A stretch of 64,000 nt of DNA from Phytophthora colocasiae (lineage: Eukaryota; Oomycota; Peronosporomycetes; Peronosporales; Peronosporaceae): contig JAGKQI010000002.1 of NCBI GenBank assembly GCA_018806915.1, forward strand, positions 1-64,000, read 5' to 3'. Positions within the stretch are counted from its first letter, which is position 1. Each line of letters starts with the position of its first letter. This document shows, piece after piece, positions 31,552-41,996 of the stretch. Made by a program: the position numbers and the translations under genes. The notes beneath the pieces are model-generated. The model made no database searches. It was not told the DNA's origin and saw nothing but the letters and a program-made list of their open reading frames with translations.

Positions 31552-32319
31552 TTAATTCCGGCACGAAAGACCCATGCTCATTCGACGCGGGCGGTGGCGT
31601 GGTGCCTCCAGCAACGTCGCACTCAATCGCCGTTCCCTTCTGGACCAGCGAGTCGTAGACGCCGCCCCCATCGCGTTGTCAGCGTCTTGCACTTCCACGT
31701 TCTGCTCGTTCAGCCACCTCAAGATGTGCATATGGCCGTTTAGTAGCGCGAAATGCGAGGCCACACTGGTGCAACCTTCTTTGCGGTTGTCAGCGAGCCA
31801 TATCACCGTCTTCAGGTGGCCTCCAGCTGCCGCGCTGTCCATCGCAGCAGTCGTGCAGCCTTCCTCTCGGTTTTCATGAAGCCACTGAACAACATCCAGT
31901 CGTCCGTAGGCAGCAGCGCTGTCCATAGCGGCTGTCGTACAGCCTTCGTCCCGGTAGTGATGGAGCCACTTGATAATGTGGAGATGTCCTCGCAGAGCAG
32001 CCGAGTCCATCACTCGCGTAGAGCACTCCATATCGGGTTGATATGCAGTCAACCACTTGACCACGCTGAGGTTACCGCTGTCAGCTGCCGTTCGGAGCGC
32101 CCAGTCCAGTTCTCGAGGCGTAATTGGCATCTCTTTCTTGCCTAGTCGGTCGAGCAGCGTCATGTACCCGGCACACGCAGCGCGTTCAATTGACCATTTA
32201 TGCGAGAAGTCCAAATACGCGCTTACCATTTCAAACACGTGTGGACAACCCACTAGCGCGTCCTGTTGGCGCAGAACAACCTCCACGGCAGTGAATACAG
32301 GCGTTCCGAAGAAGCTCAT
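31552..32319 (-). CDS. Ankyrin-repeat protein, 255 aa
   Basis: Start taken at 32319 (MSFFGTPVFTAVEVVLRQQ), because this matches the N-terminus of the neighbour at 30967 in pattern and the 100 codons upstream are low in family likeness. Residues 30-65 are the SHKWSIERAACAGYMTLLDRLG segment, then about five repeats of the WLHENREEGCTTAAMDSAAA type up to residue 205. The C-terminus is Arg/Ser-rich (RWSRRERRLS, PRHRPRRMS), unlike the neighbour, and could be a nuclear-localisation or phosphorylated tail. It appears to be a tandem duplicate of the 30257 gene. Confidence 0.8.
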   Translation of the reverse strand: MSFFGTPVFTAVEVVLRQQDALVGCPHVFEMVSAYLDFSHKWSIERAACAGYMTLLDRLGKKEMPITPRELDWALRTAADSGNLSVVKWLTAYQPDMECSTRVMDSAALRGHLHIIKWLHHYRDEGCTTAAMDSAAAYGRLDVVQWLHENREEGCTTAAMDSAAAGGHLKTVIWLADNRKEGCTSVASHFALLNGHMHILRWLNEQNVEVQDADNAMGAASTTRWSRRERRLSATLLEAPRHRPRRMSMGLSCRN

Positions 32320-33187
32320 GGTGGTTTGTTGGATGGAGCAGCGCGAATTCAAATCTGGCGATGCACTTGAGCGTTTACCGTCCGCTTCAAGAGGAAATGA
32401 CTGGGGCAACGCATGTACCTTCCGCTGTGACGTACCTCGCGACCTCTGGTGATTGCGGCGGTTCGCTTCCGGCTTGCAGAGCGAGTCAGCAAAGGCAACT
32501 ACAGGTGCAACGAGATGACGATCAATTGAAAGCAACACCAACTCGACGACGACGCGGACGTATCTCTGATTACAAGGAGGCGGTTGACACGAATGATGGA
32601 GCGAACGCTCCATCATCAACTTTGGCGAGCTCTCCTTGACTCACTCAACACCATTGTATGCCACTCAGAATAGCCGAAATATTGCTTCGCGTCGCCTGAG
32701 GCGCTGCAAGATCTTGCAGCAGCAGCAGCAAGTGGTAGCTAGGTAGGTACATGCAGCAGGAGCAAGCCAGGCCAGGTTTGAGCTGGGCAACGTTGCCGTT
32801 GTCTCATTGCGTCTGTTTCGCGACGTTTCGTGTGGGCGACACGAGTTGAAGTTAGCAACATTTGTGTGCACCACATTGAATGCTTGGTGTGAAACACACT
32901 GGATTAGTGTGCGACAGTGTCGCCGACACACATAAAACCTGCGACAAAGATTGGCATAGAATCGGGTTTGTTCGAGATCCGTGCCATCCGTCCTCTCATC
33001 TCCATACAAAATTGAGTGCCTACACTGCTCAGGTGCGTGTTGAAGTAGGCCGGTGGTCGCCCCTAAAGGCGGAACTGCATCGAGATCGTCGCTCTTGAAG
33101 AGATCATAAGCCAAAGTGCAACCACGAGAACAAGTCAAGCATTCGCGTCAAGCAGTAAGACACCCAAGACAAATCCAGCCAATAGCC
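32320..33187. other. Intergenic, no gene seen
   Basis: About 870 bp between divergent genes. A - strand frame at 32665-33138 (157 aa) is Cys- and Thr-rich without domain features and looks fortuitous. A GCAGCAGCAGCAGC-like short run lies near 32717. Confidence 0.45.
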
Positions 33188-33445
33188 ATGCCGCAGAGCC
33201 GCGAACTCGCCAACAAGAAGAACGACCACAAGGACCGACAGTCGCGCGGCCCCATGGGCTCAGGAGCCGGCGGCCCGAAGAAGGGTGTGTTAGATTTAGA
33301 CAAATGAAAGGCATATCATATTAACGGCGCATTTGATATAGGCGGTGCTGGAGCGCACAACTGGGGCGTCTCGACTGCCGATGAGGGAGCTATTGCTGCT
33401 GTGGACCGTAACGACCCTAACTACGACAGCTCGGAGGAGAATTAG
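33188..33445 (+). CDS. 66-aa protein with PDCD4/SERBP1-like GGAG-NWG motif
   Basis: Two exons, 33188-33284 and 33342-33445, with a 57-bp GT-AG intron splitting a Gly codon. The first exon gives a charged N-terminus (MPQSRELANKKNDHKD). The junction creates PKKGGAGAHNWG, and the tail is VDRNDPNYDSSEEN followed by TAG. KKGGAG-x-x-x-WG followed by DPNYD-x-x-(E)EN is the short conserved segment found before the MA3 domains of PDCD4. The HNWG form also resembles SERBP1/HABP4. Both families bind ribosomes or translation factors. No MA3 domain follows, so this is a stand-alone version of the motif. It would be missed by ORF-length filters. Confidence 0.7.
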
Positions 33446-33952
33446 GGTAACTGGCAGCAGAAAAGCTGTGAAAGAAGGAAGAGAGAAGCATGCAGGAGAG
33501 GAGAGTATTTTCGTCTTCAACAGTGACGTCCTACCTAGTCGCTTCGAATGTGTTAAAGATGGAGATGTGGGCGCCTTCTAAAGGATGGAGCGATCCACTG
33601 TGGAGGAGTCTGCAAAGAAAAATAACTTATCGAAACCAATATAAAAAGAGTTGAGTATCATACACTAGAACAAACTGTTGCTGCCACTAACACGTCTTTC
33701 ATTGCTTTCTCCTCCATGTTGTCATTTCCCGTGACGCGCAGATCATCCTTCTCTGCCATTGTCAATGTTGCACCAATGTTGTGTTATTTGTTAACATTTC
33801 TTCAATCTCGTCCAATCTTGTATTAAATTGTTCACAAAAAATATAAATATCATTTAATAAACCTTTAGGTAAATCTTGTCATGTGTACCACACAATCATG
33901 GACCACCAGCAGCTCCATATTCAATCGTCACCCCATCACCAATCCATCAACC
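33446..33952. other. Intergenic, no gene seen
   Basis: About 500 bp between two + strand genes, AT-rich toward its end. It should hold the terminator of the mini-protein gene and the promoter of the methyltransferase. Confidence 0.5.
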
Positions 33953-35063
33953 ATGGCGATGCCTTCCGCCGACGTGAACGCCGCGTCCGTGACGACGATC
34001 CCCAACAGCATGTGGAAGTCCGAGCCAATTATTCAAGAAGGATCACTCGTTATCCTCTTCGAGACGCACAATTCGCTCACCTACTGCTACGCGCAACGAG
34101 ACGCCATTTACCAGAATCGCCATGGTGCTTTCTACCACAACGATATGATCGGCCAGCCCTTCGGCTCCAAGATCATCTCCAGGAAGAAAAATGCGCAAGG
34201 ATATCTCATCCTATTGGCCCCCACGCCTGAACTCTGGAGCCGCGCATTGCGTCATCGCACACAGATCGTCTTCACGTTGGACGCTAGTGCCATCATGTTT
34301 GCAGCGGCGTTGCGCTCCGGCTCAAGGGTGGTGGAGTCTGGTACAGGCAGTGGAGCTCTCACCACGAGTTTTGCACGGACAGTGGCGCCACATGGCCATG
34401 TGTTCACTTTTGAGTTCAATGCACACAGAGCGGAGATCGCTCGCGAGGAGTTCAAGCGCAATGGACTGGAGAGCGTCATCACTGTGGACTGCAGAGACGC
34501 TTGTGAGCAGGGCTTTCCTGTGGAATTGGAGGGGACGATCGATATGGTTTTTCTGGACCTACCTAGTCCGTGGATCGCTGTGGGTCATGCCACTAAGATG
34601 TTGAAACAGGGAGGATTTTTCGCCTCCTATTCGCCATGTATTGAACAAGTGCAGAAGACGTGCGGAGCGTTGCGAAGCGCCAACTTTGAGTGTACGTTTG
34701 TGGACGAGGAAATTGCTGTTAGCCATGTTGTTGAAGAAGTTATTGATGTTGTTGTTTACTATTGTAGTGATTCGTACCATTGAGACGAGGTTGGTGCCGT
34801 ACAACTCGCGACGGATTGACTTGCCCGTGCCGGATTTTGGATTCGGCAAGAAGGCCAAGACAAATAATGGCGATGCTGCTGCTACGCAGGAGGGAGATGA
34901 TAACAAGACTGAAGAGGAAAAAGAGAAAGAACGCAAGAAGAATGGCGGGCGTAAGCGCAAGTATGTACCGGGAGGTGTCGGAGAGCACATTGTCGCCAAG
35001 AAGGACGACGAGATCCGCGGACACACTGCGTATTTGACGTTCGCCACCAAGTTTTTCGAGTAA
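33953..35063 (+). CDS. TRM61: tRNA (adenine58-N1)-methyltransferase catalytic subunit
   Basis: Two exons, 33953-34691 and 34768-35063. The 76-bp intron (donor GTACGT, acceptor TTGTAG) is chosen because it is the only GT in the right phase and it joins NFE to LIRTIETRLVPYN, as expected for the family. Product 344 aa. An N-terminal beta-barrel region is followed by the SAM-binding Rossmann fold with motif I VVESGTGSGAL, the acidic end of strand 2 (FEFN) and the motif IV segment DLPSPW. The C-terminus has GHTAYLTFATKFFE, typical of Trm61. The low-complexity Lys/Glu insert (residues 290-325) is an oomycete extra. With Trm6 it makes m1A58 in the tRNA T loop, including initiator tRNA, in the nucleus. 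Confidence 0.9.
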
Positions 35064-35169
35064 AGAAACCTAGAAACCTTCGTGCTGCAGGATAGAGTTA
35101 GATAACTGTATAAATTGCAATGCATCTTGCATTTGGAGACTACAGAAAACATTCAGGTTTCTACTGTTT

Positions 35170-36738
35170 TCACCCCCAATGAAAGTAACCTAAGATGTCC
35201 TTTAGGAAAATCTCCCATCCGATGGCGATGATGACCTGGAATACGAGCATCCAGATGATGATCCACTCCAGTTTAGCTCCTTGATGGTGCGTCAATTGCT
35301 GGTTCAGCACACCCACTCTGAATGCAACACACAACAAAAGTGTTAGACCAATAGTACAGATCTAAGATAACACAGCCGGCAAAACTTGCAAGTCACGGAG
35401 GATGCTAAGGCGTTTGTTCAGGATTTCCACGCGACTAGCCAAATCCTGGTACTTGAGCATCTTCTGATACAGATACTTGAAGTCATCGTTGTCCTGCGAC
35501 TTGATGAAGTAGTCCGGTTCGTCCAGAATGTTTGAATGGATATTCACATCAGCCAATTCGATGAAAAGCTGACCGATGAGCTTCGACGTGTCGTCCTGAG
35601 AGTACTGGATCGACCCTACCGAGGCCAGACTGGACGGAATGTGCTTCGTTGAGCGAATTCGGTCTTCCACTCGCGTCTCAAACGCCCCCAGCGTCGCTGA
35701 CTGTGCCATCGCAAAGGATAAAGCGATTTTCTCGGCCACACTCACCGTACAGAGCATGATTGCGTCCTTTGCAATACTAGATCGATCGCCGTAGCGGAAC
35801 TCCATGTCTTGGGCATCTACTTGATCCATTAAACCTGATGAGAATGGAGTGAGCATCATCAGACGTCGAGCCTCTTCCTCTCTTGTTAGCCCCCAGAAGA
35901 CACAGCACCCGGTCTCAAAGAAGAATGCATGTTTCTCCCAAAGTGTAGCTGCACGCAGAGCGAGCACCGGGTCTCCATCACTTGCAGACAAATCGCCAGG
36001 CTGTTCAGGCTTGAAGCTCGAGTGCAGCACTTCCAGATACATTGTGTTCTTCCAGTTGGAGAGTTTCGGACCAGATTGAGTCATTGTCTGTCCTGGGTCC
36101 TTGTTTGCCTCCAAAGCTTCAGCTCGACGACTCTCCTTGGCACTTTTCTCCATCCATTTGAGCAGTTTGAACAGTGCAATCTGCTCACACGTATAGTAAA
36201 CAGACACGCGTCGCTTATCTGTATGTGTCGGTGGAAGCGGAGGTTTGAAGAGATGAACCCTTGCTACTTCTTCGTCATAGTCAGGGGCGTGTGCCCGCCA
36301 TCGCCGTCCACTTGGTCGACGTGCCAACATACCGGACGGGACTCCAGTGGTCCGATGCAGCTACAGCAGTCACTTCTTGTCAATAAAAAACAATAACTAC
36401 CAGGCAGTTTACCCACTCACCGCTCTCTCTTTCGTTTGTAGCCCAGTTCTTCGAGCGTTAAAGCCAACTGCACGTGCAGGTGTCGCCGGAGTTGGAGAAG
36501 CGACTTGTTTCTGATTCTCCGGGACAGTAGCTAGGGGTGCCTTTAGCACAACAATCGGAATGGGACGAGATATCTCTTCACCTTCTTCTTCTCCACTGTC
36601 TTCGTCATTGTCGCCATCATTCGGATCCCCCAATGAAACTGGAATTGCAGTGGCCACAGGACTGAGCTGCTGTCGGGTGCGACGTCGATGTCGTATTGGT
36701 TGAGAGCTCCCAGTGGAGTTCTCGATGTCGTGCATCAT
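35170..36738 (-). CDS. RMD1: RMD1/RMND1-like DUF155 membrane protein
   Basis: Three exons: 36738-36421, 36360-35372 and 35317-35170, about 484 aa. Intron 1 (60 bp, GTGAGT to CTGTAG) is clear. Intron 2 (54 bp) is my best in-frame choice, with donor GTTATC; a donor at GTTTTG, 15 bases earlier, would break the frame. Residues 1-105 are disordered with an acidic run (DNDEDSGEEEGEE). The DUF155 core includes KHAFFFETGCCVFWGLTREEE (residues about 255-275). The last exon supplies GAKLEWIIIWMLVFQVIIAI, the C-terminal transmembrane anchor of the family. Yeast Rmd1 and human RMND1 act in vacuolar/meiotic and mitochondrial translation roles respectively. Which applies here is unclear. It converges on TRM61 with 106 bp between. 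Confidence 0.82.
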
Positions 36739-36806
36739 CTTCGTAGGGAGTCGCGGATGATTCGTACCAAATCTAATAATTCCAGTATATTTTTCTGTTA
36801 CGAGCT

Positions 36807-37364
36807 CTAGTTCTGCGTGAAATAATTCGCCAGGAGCATAGTGCCGATAACACCCGTCCAGATCAAGAGGAAAGCGACCCAGAAGCCCGGTCCATCCGGG
36901 TTTATCCCGCTTGTTTGTGTTTGGCCCTTGGTTAGAAAAGTCTGGACGTTTTTGACGCTTTGGGCAGCGGGGGCGCCTTGCAAAGACTTGATAACCTCCG
37001 GATGCTGGTTCAGCTTGCTGAACTGCCTCATCATTGCTGGGTTCTGCTTGGCGCTTTGGAGGCTCTGGGCAATCACTGCACTGTGCTGCAAATTCTCGAC
37101 TTCTTTGACGACGGTGGGGTTCTTCTTGAAAATATTCAAGCTCTGAGTGCTCTTCGTGATTAATCCTTTCATCTTGCTCAAAATTTCTCTCTCTTCACCC
37201 GTTGCTGTGTCTTCAACCAGCTTACGAGTCTTTTCCACTTTCTCGCCGCGGAGTGCCGTGTAAATGAAGTTGGGTTCTAGAGCTGTTTGTTCGCCATGAG
37301 CGAGGTGACTGAAGCACCCGATGCAAATGGCCAGAAGCAGTGCCACGACGAAATTCAGACGCAT
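36807..37364 (-). CDS. Secreted RxLR/EER-like protein with C-terminal membrane segment
   Basis: 185 aa, single exon. Residues 1-24 form a clear signal peptide (MRLNFVVALLLAICIGCF start, cleavage near AHG). TALR at 36-39 stands where an RxLR motif would be but lacks the first Arg. GEER at 56-59 matches the EER part. The middle (60-145) is helical with repeated KxxP spacing (KKNPTV, KQNPAM, NQHPEV). Residues about 157-180 (GFWVAFLLIWTGVIGTMLLA) form a strong transmembrane segment, unusual for translocated effectors. It may be an effector relative, or an ordinary type I membrane protein. Only 68 bp separate its stop from the start of the RMD1-like gene on the same strand. Confidence 0.6.
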   Translation of the reverse strand: MRLNFVVALLLAICIGCFSHLAHGEQTALEPNFIYTALRGEKVEKTRKLVEDTATGEEREILSKMKGLITKSTQSLNIFKKNPTVVKEVENLQHSAVIAQSLQSAKQNPAMMRQFSKLNQHPEVIKSLQGAPAAQSVKNVQTFLTKGQTQTSGINPDGPGFWVAFLLIWTGVIGTMLLANYFTQN

Positions 37365-38960
37365 TTCTCCCTGCTGGTGTGTAGCTGGATGGAAGTTCGG
37401 GAATGAGCGAGATGGATTAAATCGTTGGCATCCAATCTATCTCTTCAAGAGTTTTTGGTGCCAGGATGCCGCATGAGATCTGTTCATGAACAGTTTGTTA
37501 TTTAGGAGTTTAATAGAAATTATTAAATATTTGGCCTCTCAATTAGGGGTTAATTGGAGCGAGATAAAATACGTTCACGCTGAAATATTTCCAGCCTATA
37601 AATGGCGGTTTTACAAAACTAGACAAGGCTGAGCCGCCTCACAATTCTGGCAATTCCACGGTCGTGTCGACCGTGGACAAGACCCTCGATCGCTGCCTGC
37701 TTGAACCCAGTGTGCGCAATCTCTATCATCAAGTTCAGCGCCCGATGAAGCCACCGCGATCATGAACGAGAAGAAGGACGCCACCGCAAACCCGGCAAGT
37801 TAAAGAAGGTGACTGCAAGCAGGTACAGAAGTCTGCAGCTAGCGATGGATTTTGCTATATTGCGGGCATTATTCTGGGGAGGTGGCGCCTTCAGGGCGCT
37901 AGGAGTTTCGACCAAGTCGCTGGAACGCATGGCGGTGTACCGACTGCGCAACAGGTCTCCTCCAAAGCTTAGCACCCCTACAGACACAAAACGCACGAAA
38001 CTCGTCCGCGACTTGAGTCAACGGCGCTAACCAACCACCTATCAACCCGCTACGAACTGGTAAGACGGTCACGTGTAAACGCAGTTTTGGACGTCAAGTA
38101 CCCGCAGCAGCAACCGAGTAGCATGCTTTGCTGGGGTTTTCAAGGAGGAAGCAGAAAGACAATGGAATCAGAATACGCCCATGGCGCTACGGGAGCTGCT
38201 GGTGGTCACAGCCGCAGAAGTTCGCGTGGTCCTCATGGCACAGGATGCATCCGCCGCTGCAGAAATGCAGGCCTAAATGGAAATTATTTATGAATGCTCA
38301 AGCTTCCTGGTAATAATCCGACTCATTACCACAATGTTACATTGGAACACACATGCAATGCCGTCAGTAGATTCGGCGGAGCTGTTAGCAGAGAAGATGT
38401 TGTACGCTTATAATTTTGCGTTCACCGTAAAGCACTAGGCGGGACACCCACGAACAAACTGGTGCCGAACCTTCAGCCAGGGCCAACCTCTAGTAAACGG
38501 ACACCTTCTACATCCAAAGTGAGGACAACGTGTTACTACGGTGATGGGGATTACGACGAAAACGCAGCAGGAAAAGAGGAAGCGGCTGCATTATTACCGA
38601 TTAAAGGCGACAAGAACAGGAAACGTTTGAAGACGGCGATGAAATGGCCAGTCTTTGATGGGGCCAGTGAATTGAGCAGTTGGTTATGTAGTGGTGGATG
38701 TAGTGGTGACTTGGGCGTTAAAAAGCATTTCCAGTTCCTGAATTTCTTCACGCACTAGATGCGCGTTCTCAAACGCAATGAACTCGCCGAACCCCTCGGA
38801 CTTGTACAGTAGCATACCATGGGAGCCCGTGATCTCAAACGTCAGCGTCCACTGCGGGAAGCGAGGCTTGAAGCCGCGAAGAATGAGACAACCGATACTG
38901 GAGCAGCTGTTAAAGTGCATCTCGATGGCAGCGATGAAGGCCCTAGAATGGAGACCATCA
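37365..38960. other. Gene-poor stretch, possible remnants
   Basis: About 1.6 kb without a gene that I can support. A + strand frame at 37809-38030 (73 aa) and one at 38087-38293 show no family features. On the - strand, about 38760-38960 reads GFKPRFPQWTLTFEITGSHG then LLYKSEGFGEFIAFENAHLV, which looks coding-like but lacks start and splice evidence and abuts the hAT transposase. It may be an exon of a host gene split by the transposon. Confidence 0.35.
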
Positions 38961-41069
38961 CTACATGTAGAATGAAGTACCGTTTTCGGAATCACCAGCT
39001 TCATCATCAGCTTCATCGGCAAACTCGTCGTCTCCATCGTCGCTGTCAGCATACTCACCGTCAAAATTTGCAATCGACTCCAACAACAAATTAAAGTCGT
39101 CACTTTCAAAGTCGAATATGCTTGGATCCTCCTCCTCGTCGCTCATGTCATCAACACTTTCAGCCACCGAAGGCGTTTGGTATATCACCTCCGATCTCGC
39201 ACTCTTATCACCCCCGTTCGTGCGGATAAAAGATAATTTCTCCACACTTCGGACTCGCAGTTTATTGCGAACCTTGCTGTGAATAAAACCTTGTGTGCTC
39301 CACAGCCTCTCACTTGCGGCGGATGAAGTAGGGCTGCTCAACACCTTTGCAGCAAAGTCACGGAGGACAGGCATAGTATCCTGTCCTGCCCACCAATCCA
39401 ACGGTGGATACTTACTGTTTTCCTCCTTAGTCAGTGTGTCCCACGAGTTTTTCTCATCGTAAAATGCCGCCAATAGTGAGCGGAACCTTGTTGGGGTGAC
39501 ACCGTGCGGTAGCCCAAAGCGAACCGCCAATTCCACAGCTTTGTCGATCGTTTTGAGAGATGTGGTTGTTTCTTTAAAGGTCACAAAAGCTTCAGTCGGC
39601 TTAGATGGATCCAGCAAATAGGCTATGGATGTAGAGTGAGACGGCGAGCGGATAAAGTTCCAACGGCTCTCGATCATTTCTCGAATGGCTTTTTGCACCG
39701 ACTTGTCATATGGACTGGGCAAGTCCGTGTCGTATTCCGGGGCCTTCATCATGCGATCAAACTCGTGGAGGATCATGGAATTGGAGCACATATCCGATTC
39801 AAAGACAGCGAGCGCTCGAGTGATCGGTTTCGTCATTTTGATGACCATCCGAGCTGATTTCCAAAATTGACAATCCCCTACAATTTTCCGAGTCTCAATC
39901 AGCTTTGGCAACCGCTTCTTGTCCTTCATGTACTCGTTTATGAGGTTCGCGTTCCCAAACGCTGTCTGCAAAGCCGTTTTGTTAGCTAGGACCGATGCGA
40001 TGCACTTTTCCTGTGAGTACCATCTTGTGGAGACTGGGGTTGATAATTCTCGTGGTTTACTCTTCCATGGAGAGACCCGAACACGATGTGACTGAACACA
40101 CCGACGTAATTTGCCGCGGATCCGAACAAATTTAGTCACTTTCACGGCATTCTTCAGCACCTCAGAGAACACGCTGATCTTCGTGAAGATATCTTTGAGC
40201 AGAAGGTTCACAGCATGTGCACTACACCCGCTATATACCACGTTGGGGTGCTTTATTTCCACTAGTCTTCCAGCTTTTGCCATGGCTGGGGCGTTGTCAG
40301 ATACAACGGATGTCAACTTTCCGATTCCAGCAACGGCTTCGATTTCCACGATGACTCTTGAGATATCACTGGCCATGTCCTCCGAAGTGTGAGACGAGGA
40401 CTTGCCCGACGACCACATCATAGGACGCATTTTTGGTGATGTTACAACGTAGTTCACAATACTTTCTCGGTTAATGTCAGTCCATCCGTCGGTCACCAGT
40501 GATAATCGCCTCTGTTTCTTGAGCATCACAGCTAACTCTTCTTGTTCGGACACGTAAGCGTCGTTCAGGTACGGACCTGCTAGCGCTTGGCGTGTAGGCA
40601 ATGTCAGGTTGGAGCAGCAGAGACGGAATGCCTCTTTAAGTTTGGGGTTCTCAATGTGACGCAATGCGATGCCACTATTGTATATAAATTCGGCCATGAG
40701 GTGATTTATCTTCTCCAGTACACTCTCACGAACGACGGCTGTCCTAGGTGGTGTCTGGCGTCTTGGCGTGGAGTAGCTAGTTCGACGACTTTTGGGAGGA
40801 GAGAAGAAGCTTGGGTCGTCGTTCTGCCGTTTCTTGCGCTTCGCCATAATCTTCTTAGCGTGGTTCTCCCACTTGTTTTTCACAGCGGCGGGGATCGACT
40901 CGCACATCAAAATATGAGGAGCAATGTGCCGACTGAGCTGCGCGTTCTTCCAGGACTTCGGGCAGTGGAGGCAGGCCACATCTGGGTGCGTCTTCCCGAT
41001 GTTTTTATTACGGGGAACCAAGACTTCGTACGCTGTCCATAACGGATCCTCCTCGCGCCCTGGCGGCAT
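38961..41069 (-). CDS. hAT-superfamily transposase with BED zinc finger
   Basis: 702 aa, uninterrupted. Residues about 10-60 form a BED-type zinc finger (CLHC then SRHIAPHILMC). A basic linker with KRKKRQ follows. The RNase-H-like catalytic domain has SLVTDGWTD (first Asp), VVSDNAP (second Asp) and YSGCSAHAVNLLL. The C-terminal hATC dimerisation region, PLDWWAGQD to SSAASERLWSTQGFI, includes the catalytic-type Glu. It ends in an acidic tail. Such enzymes make 8-bp target duplications and short terminal inverted repeats. I did not find convincing ends by eye between 38.0-38.9 or 41.1-41.6 kb. It could be an active element or a domesticated gene. Confidence 0.88.
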   Translation of the reverse strand: MPPGREEDPLWTAYEVLVPRNKNIGKTHPDVACLHCPKSWKNAQLSRHIAPHILMCESIPAAVKNKWENHAKKIMAKRKKRQNDDPSFFSPPKSRRTSYSTPRRQTPPRTAVVRESVLEKINHLMAEFIYNSGIALRHIENPKLKEAFRLCCSNLTLPTRQALAGPYLNDAYVSEQEELAVMLKKQRRLSLVTDGWTDINRESIVNYVVTSPKMRPMMWSSGKSSSHTSEDMASDISRVIVEIEAVAGIGKLTSVVSDNAPAMAKAGRLVEIKHPNVVYSGCSAHAVNLLLKDIFTKISVFSEVLKNAVKVTKFVRIRGKLRRCVQSHRVRVSPWKSKPRELSTPVSTRWYSQEKCIASVLANKTALQTAFGNANLINEYMKDKKRLPKLIETRKIVGDCQFWKSARMVIKMTKPITRALAVFESDMCSNSMILHEFDRMMKAPEYDTDLPSPYDKSVQKAIREMIESRWNFIRSPSHSTSIAYLLDPSKPTEAFVTFKETTTSLKTIDKAVELAVRFGLPHGVTPTRFRSLLAAFYDEKNSWDTLTKEENSKYPPLDWWAGQDTMPVLRDFAAKVLSSPTSSAASERLWSTQGFIHSKVRNKLRVRSVEKLSFIRTNGGDKSARSEVIYQTPSVAESVDDMSDEEEDPSIFDFESDDFNLLLESIANFDGEYADSDDGDDEFADEADDEAGDSENGTSFYM

Positions 41070-41996
41070 CTGAGTATTTGAGCAGGCCTTGAGAGTAAGT
41101 CGTATTGTATTGTGCGCGCTCTGAGCTGTCGACTCGACACATGGAATCCTGCGCAGGCTGTTGACTCGACAGGCAGAAGATCGCCAGGAATCTAAAATTA
41201 CTAAACTCGCTATGACTATGAAAGTAATGAATGGAAAAATACCGTTTCTGCTTGGGTTTTTAGGATTTATAAACCGTTAAGTGTCACACTAAGTTTAAAA
41301 ATGCACTTAATTACTATTAACTTCTAAAAACTAAATAACAACCCTAACAGTGTTCAATGATCGGCTGATAAGTATACGGGGAAAACACGGAGATGGACGT
41401 ACGGGGTTATATCCGTCTGGATGAGAGCATCCACCCAGTATTGCCGCCGTTGCAACCACTACATGTCATGTATTACATGCAGCATTACTCATTGCAACAG
41501 TAGCAAGGAGTGCAAGTCACTGCATTTGTTTTAGACTTTCGTGCTAGAGTTTTATACTACGTCGCAGGAGCTCTTCGAAATTGATTCATGAACCGTTGAT
41601 GTTATGTTTTGAAGTTCCAGTGCTGATCCGCGCGCATAAAATGTTTGCCCTGCCCACCAAGATGGCAGCGGACGGAGTGTTCGTGTCACGAAAAGCGCTG
41701 TTATTACTGGCTGAGCTGGATGACCTCGCTGCAAGAGTCATCAGTTGGCGATCAACACAAAACGATTAGCCCAAAGTTTGAACTTAGACTTGTGCTGCAC
41801 AAGCTGTGAAACGCAAACGAGAAGACAATATAACACGACCAATGTTTGCCCCCCCCCAAAGCTGTGAAACTCAAAACTCTCGTAAAGTTATCAAACTCAT
41901 CTTCTGTGCAGCCATAGTGCATGCAGCCTACAACCAAATTCCTTCGATGCAAAGTTCTTGCGAAGGAGTTAGGAACTCAACCAAAAAGCTGAAATG
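41070..41996. other. Intergenic, no gene seen
   Basis: About 930 bp upstream of the transposase. It contains a small imperfect repeat (CTGTCGACTCGACA and CTGTTGACTCGACAGG, 41124-41171). A seven-to-ten C homopolymer is at about 41849. No supported gene. Confidence 0.45.

Noticed and set aside
32665..33138. 157-codon - strand ORF
   Set aside because: Cys/Thr-rich with no domain or signal peptide, and no homologous neighbour; probably chance.
34559..35152. 197-codon - strand ORF over the end of TRM61
   Set aside because: Shadow of the conserved C-terminal exon (GHTAYLTFATKFFE on the + strand).
41124..41171. CTGTCGACTCGACA-type repeats as hAT terminal repeats
   Set aside because: They are direct-like and on one side only, with no matching inverted copy on the other side of the transposase.
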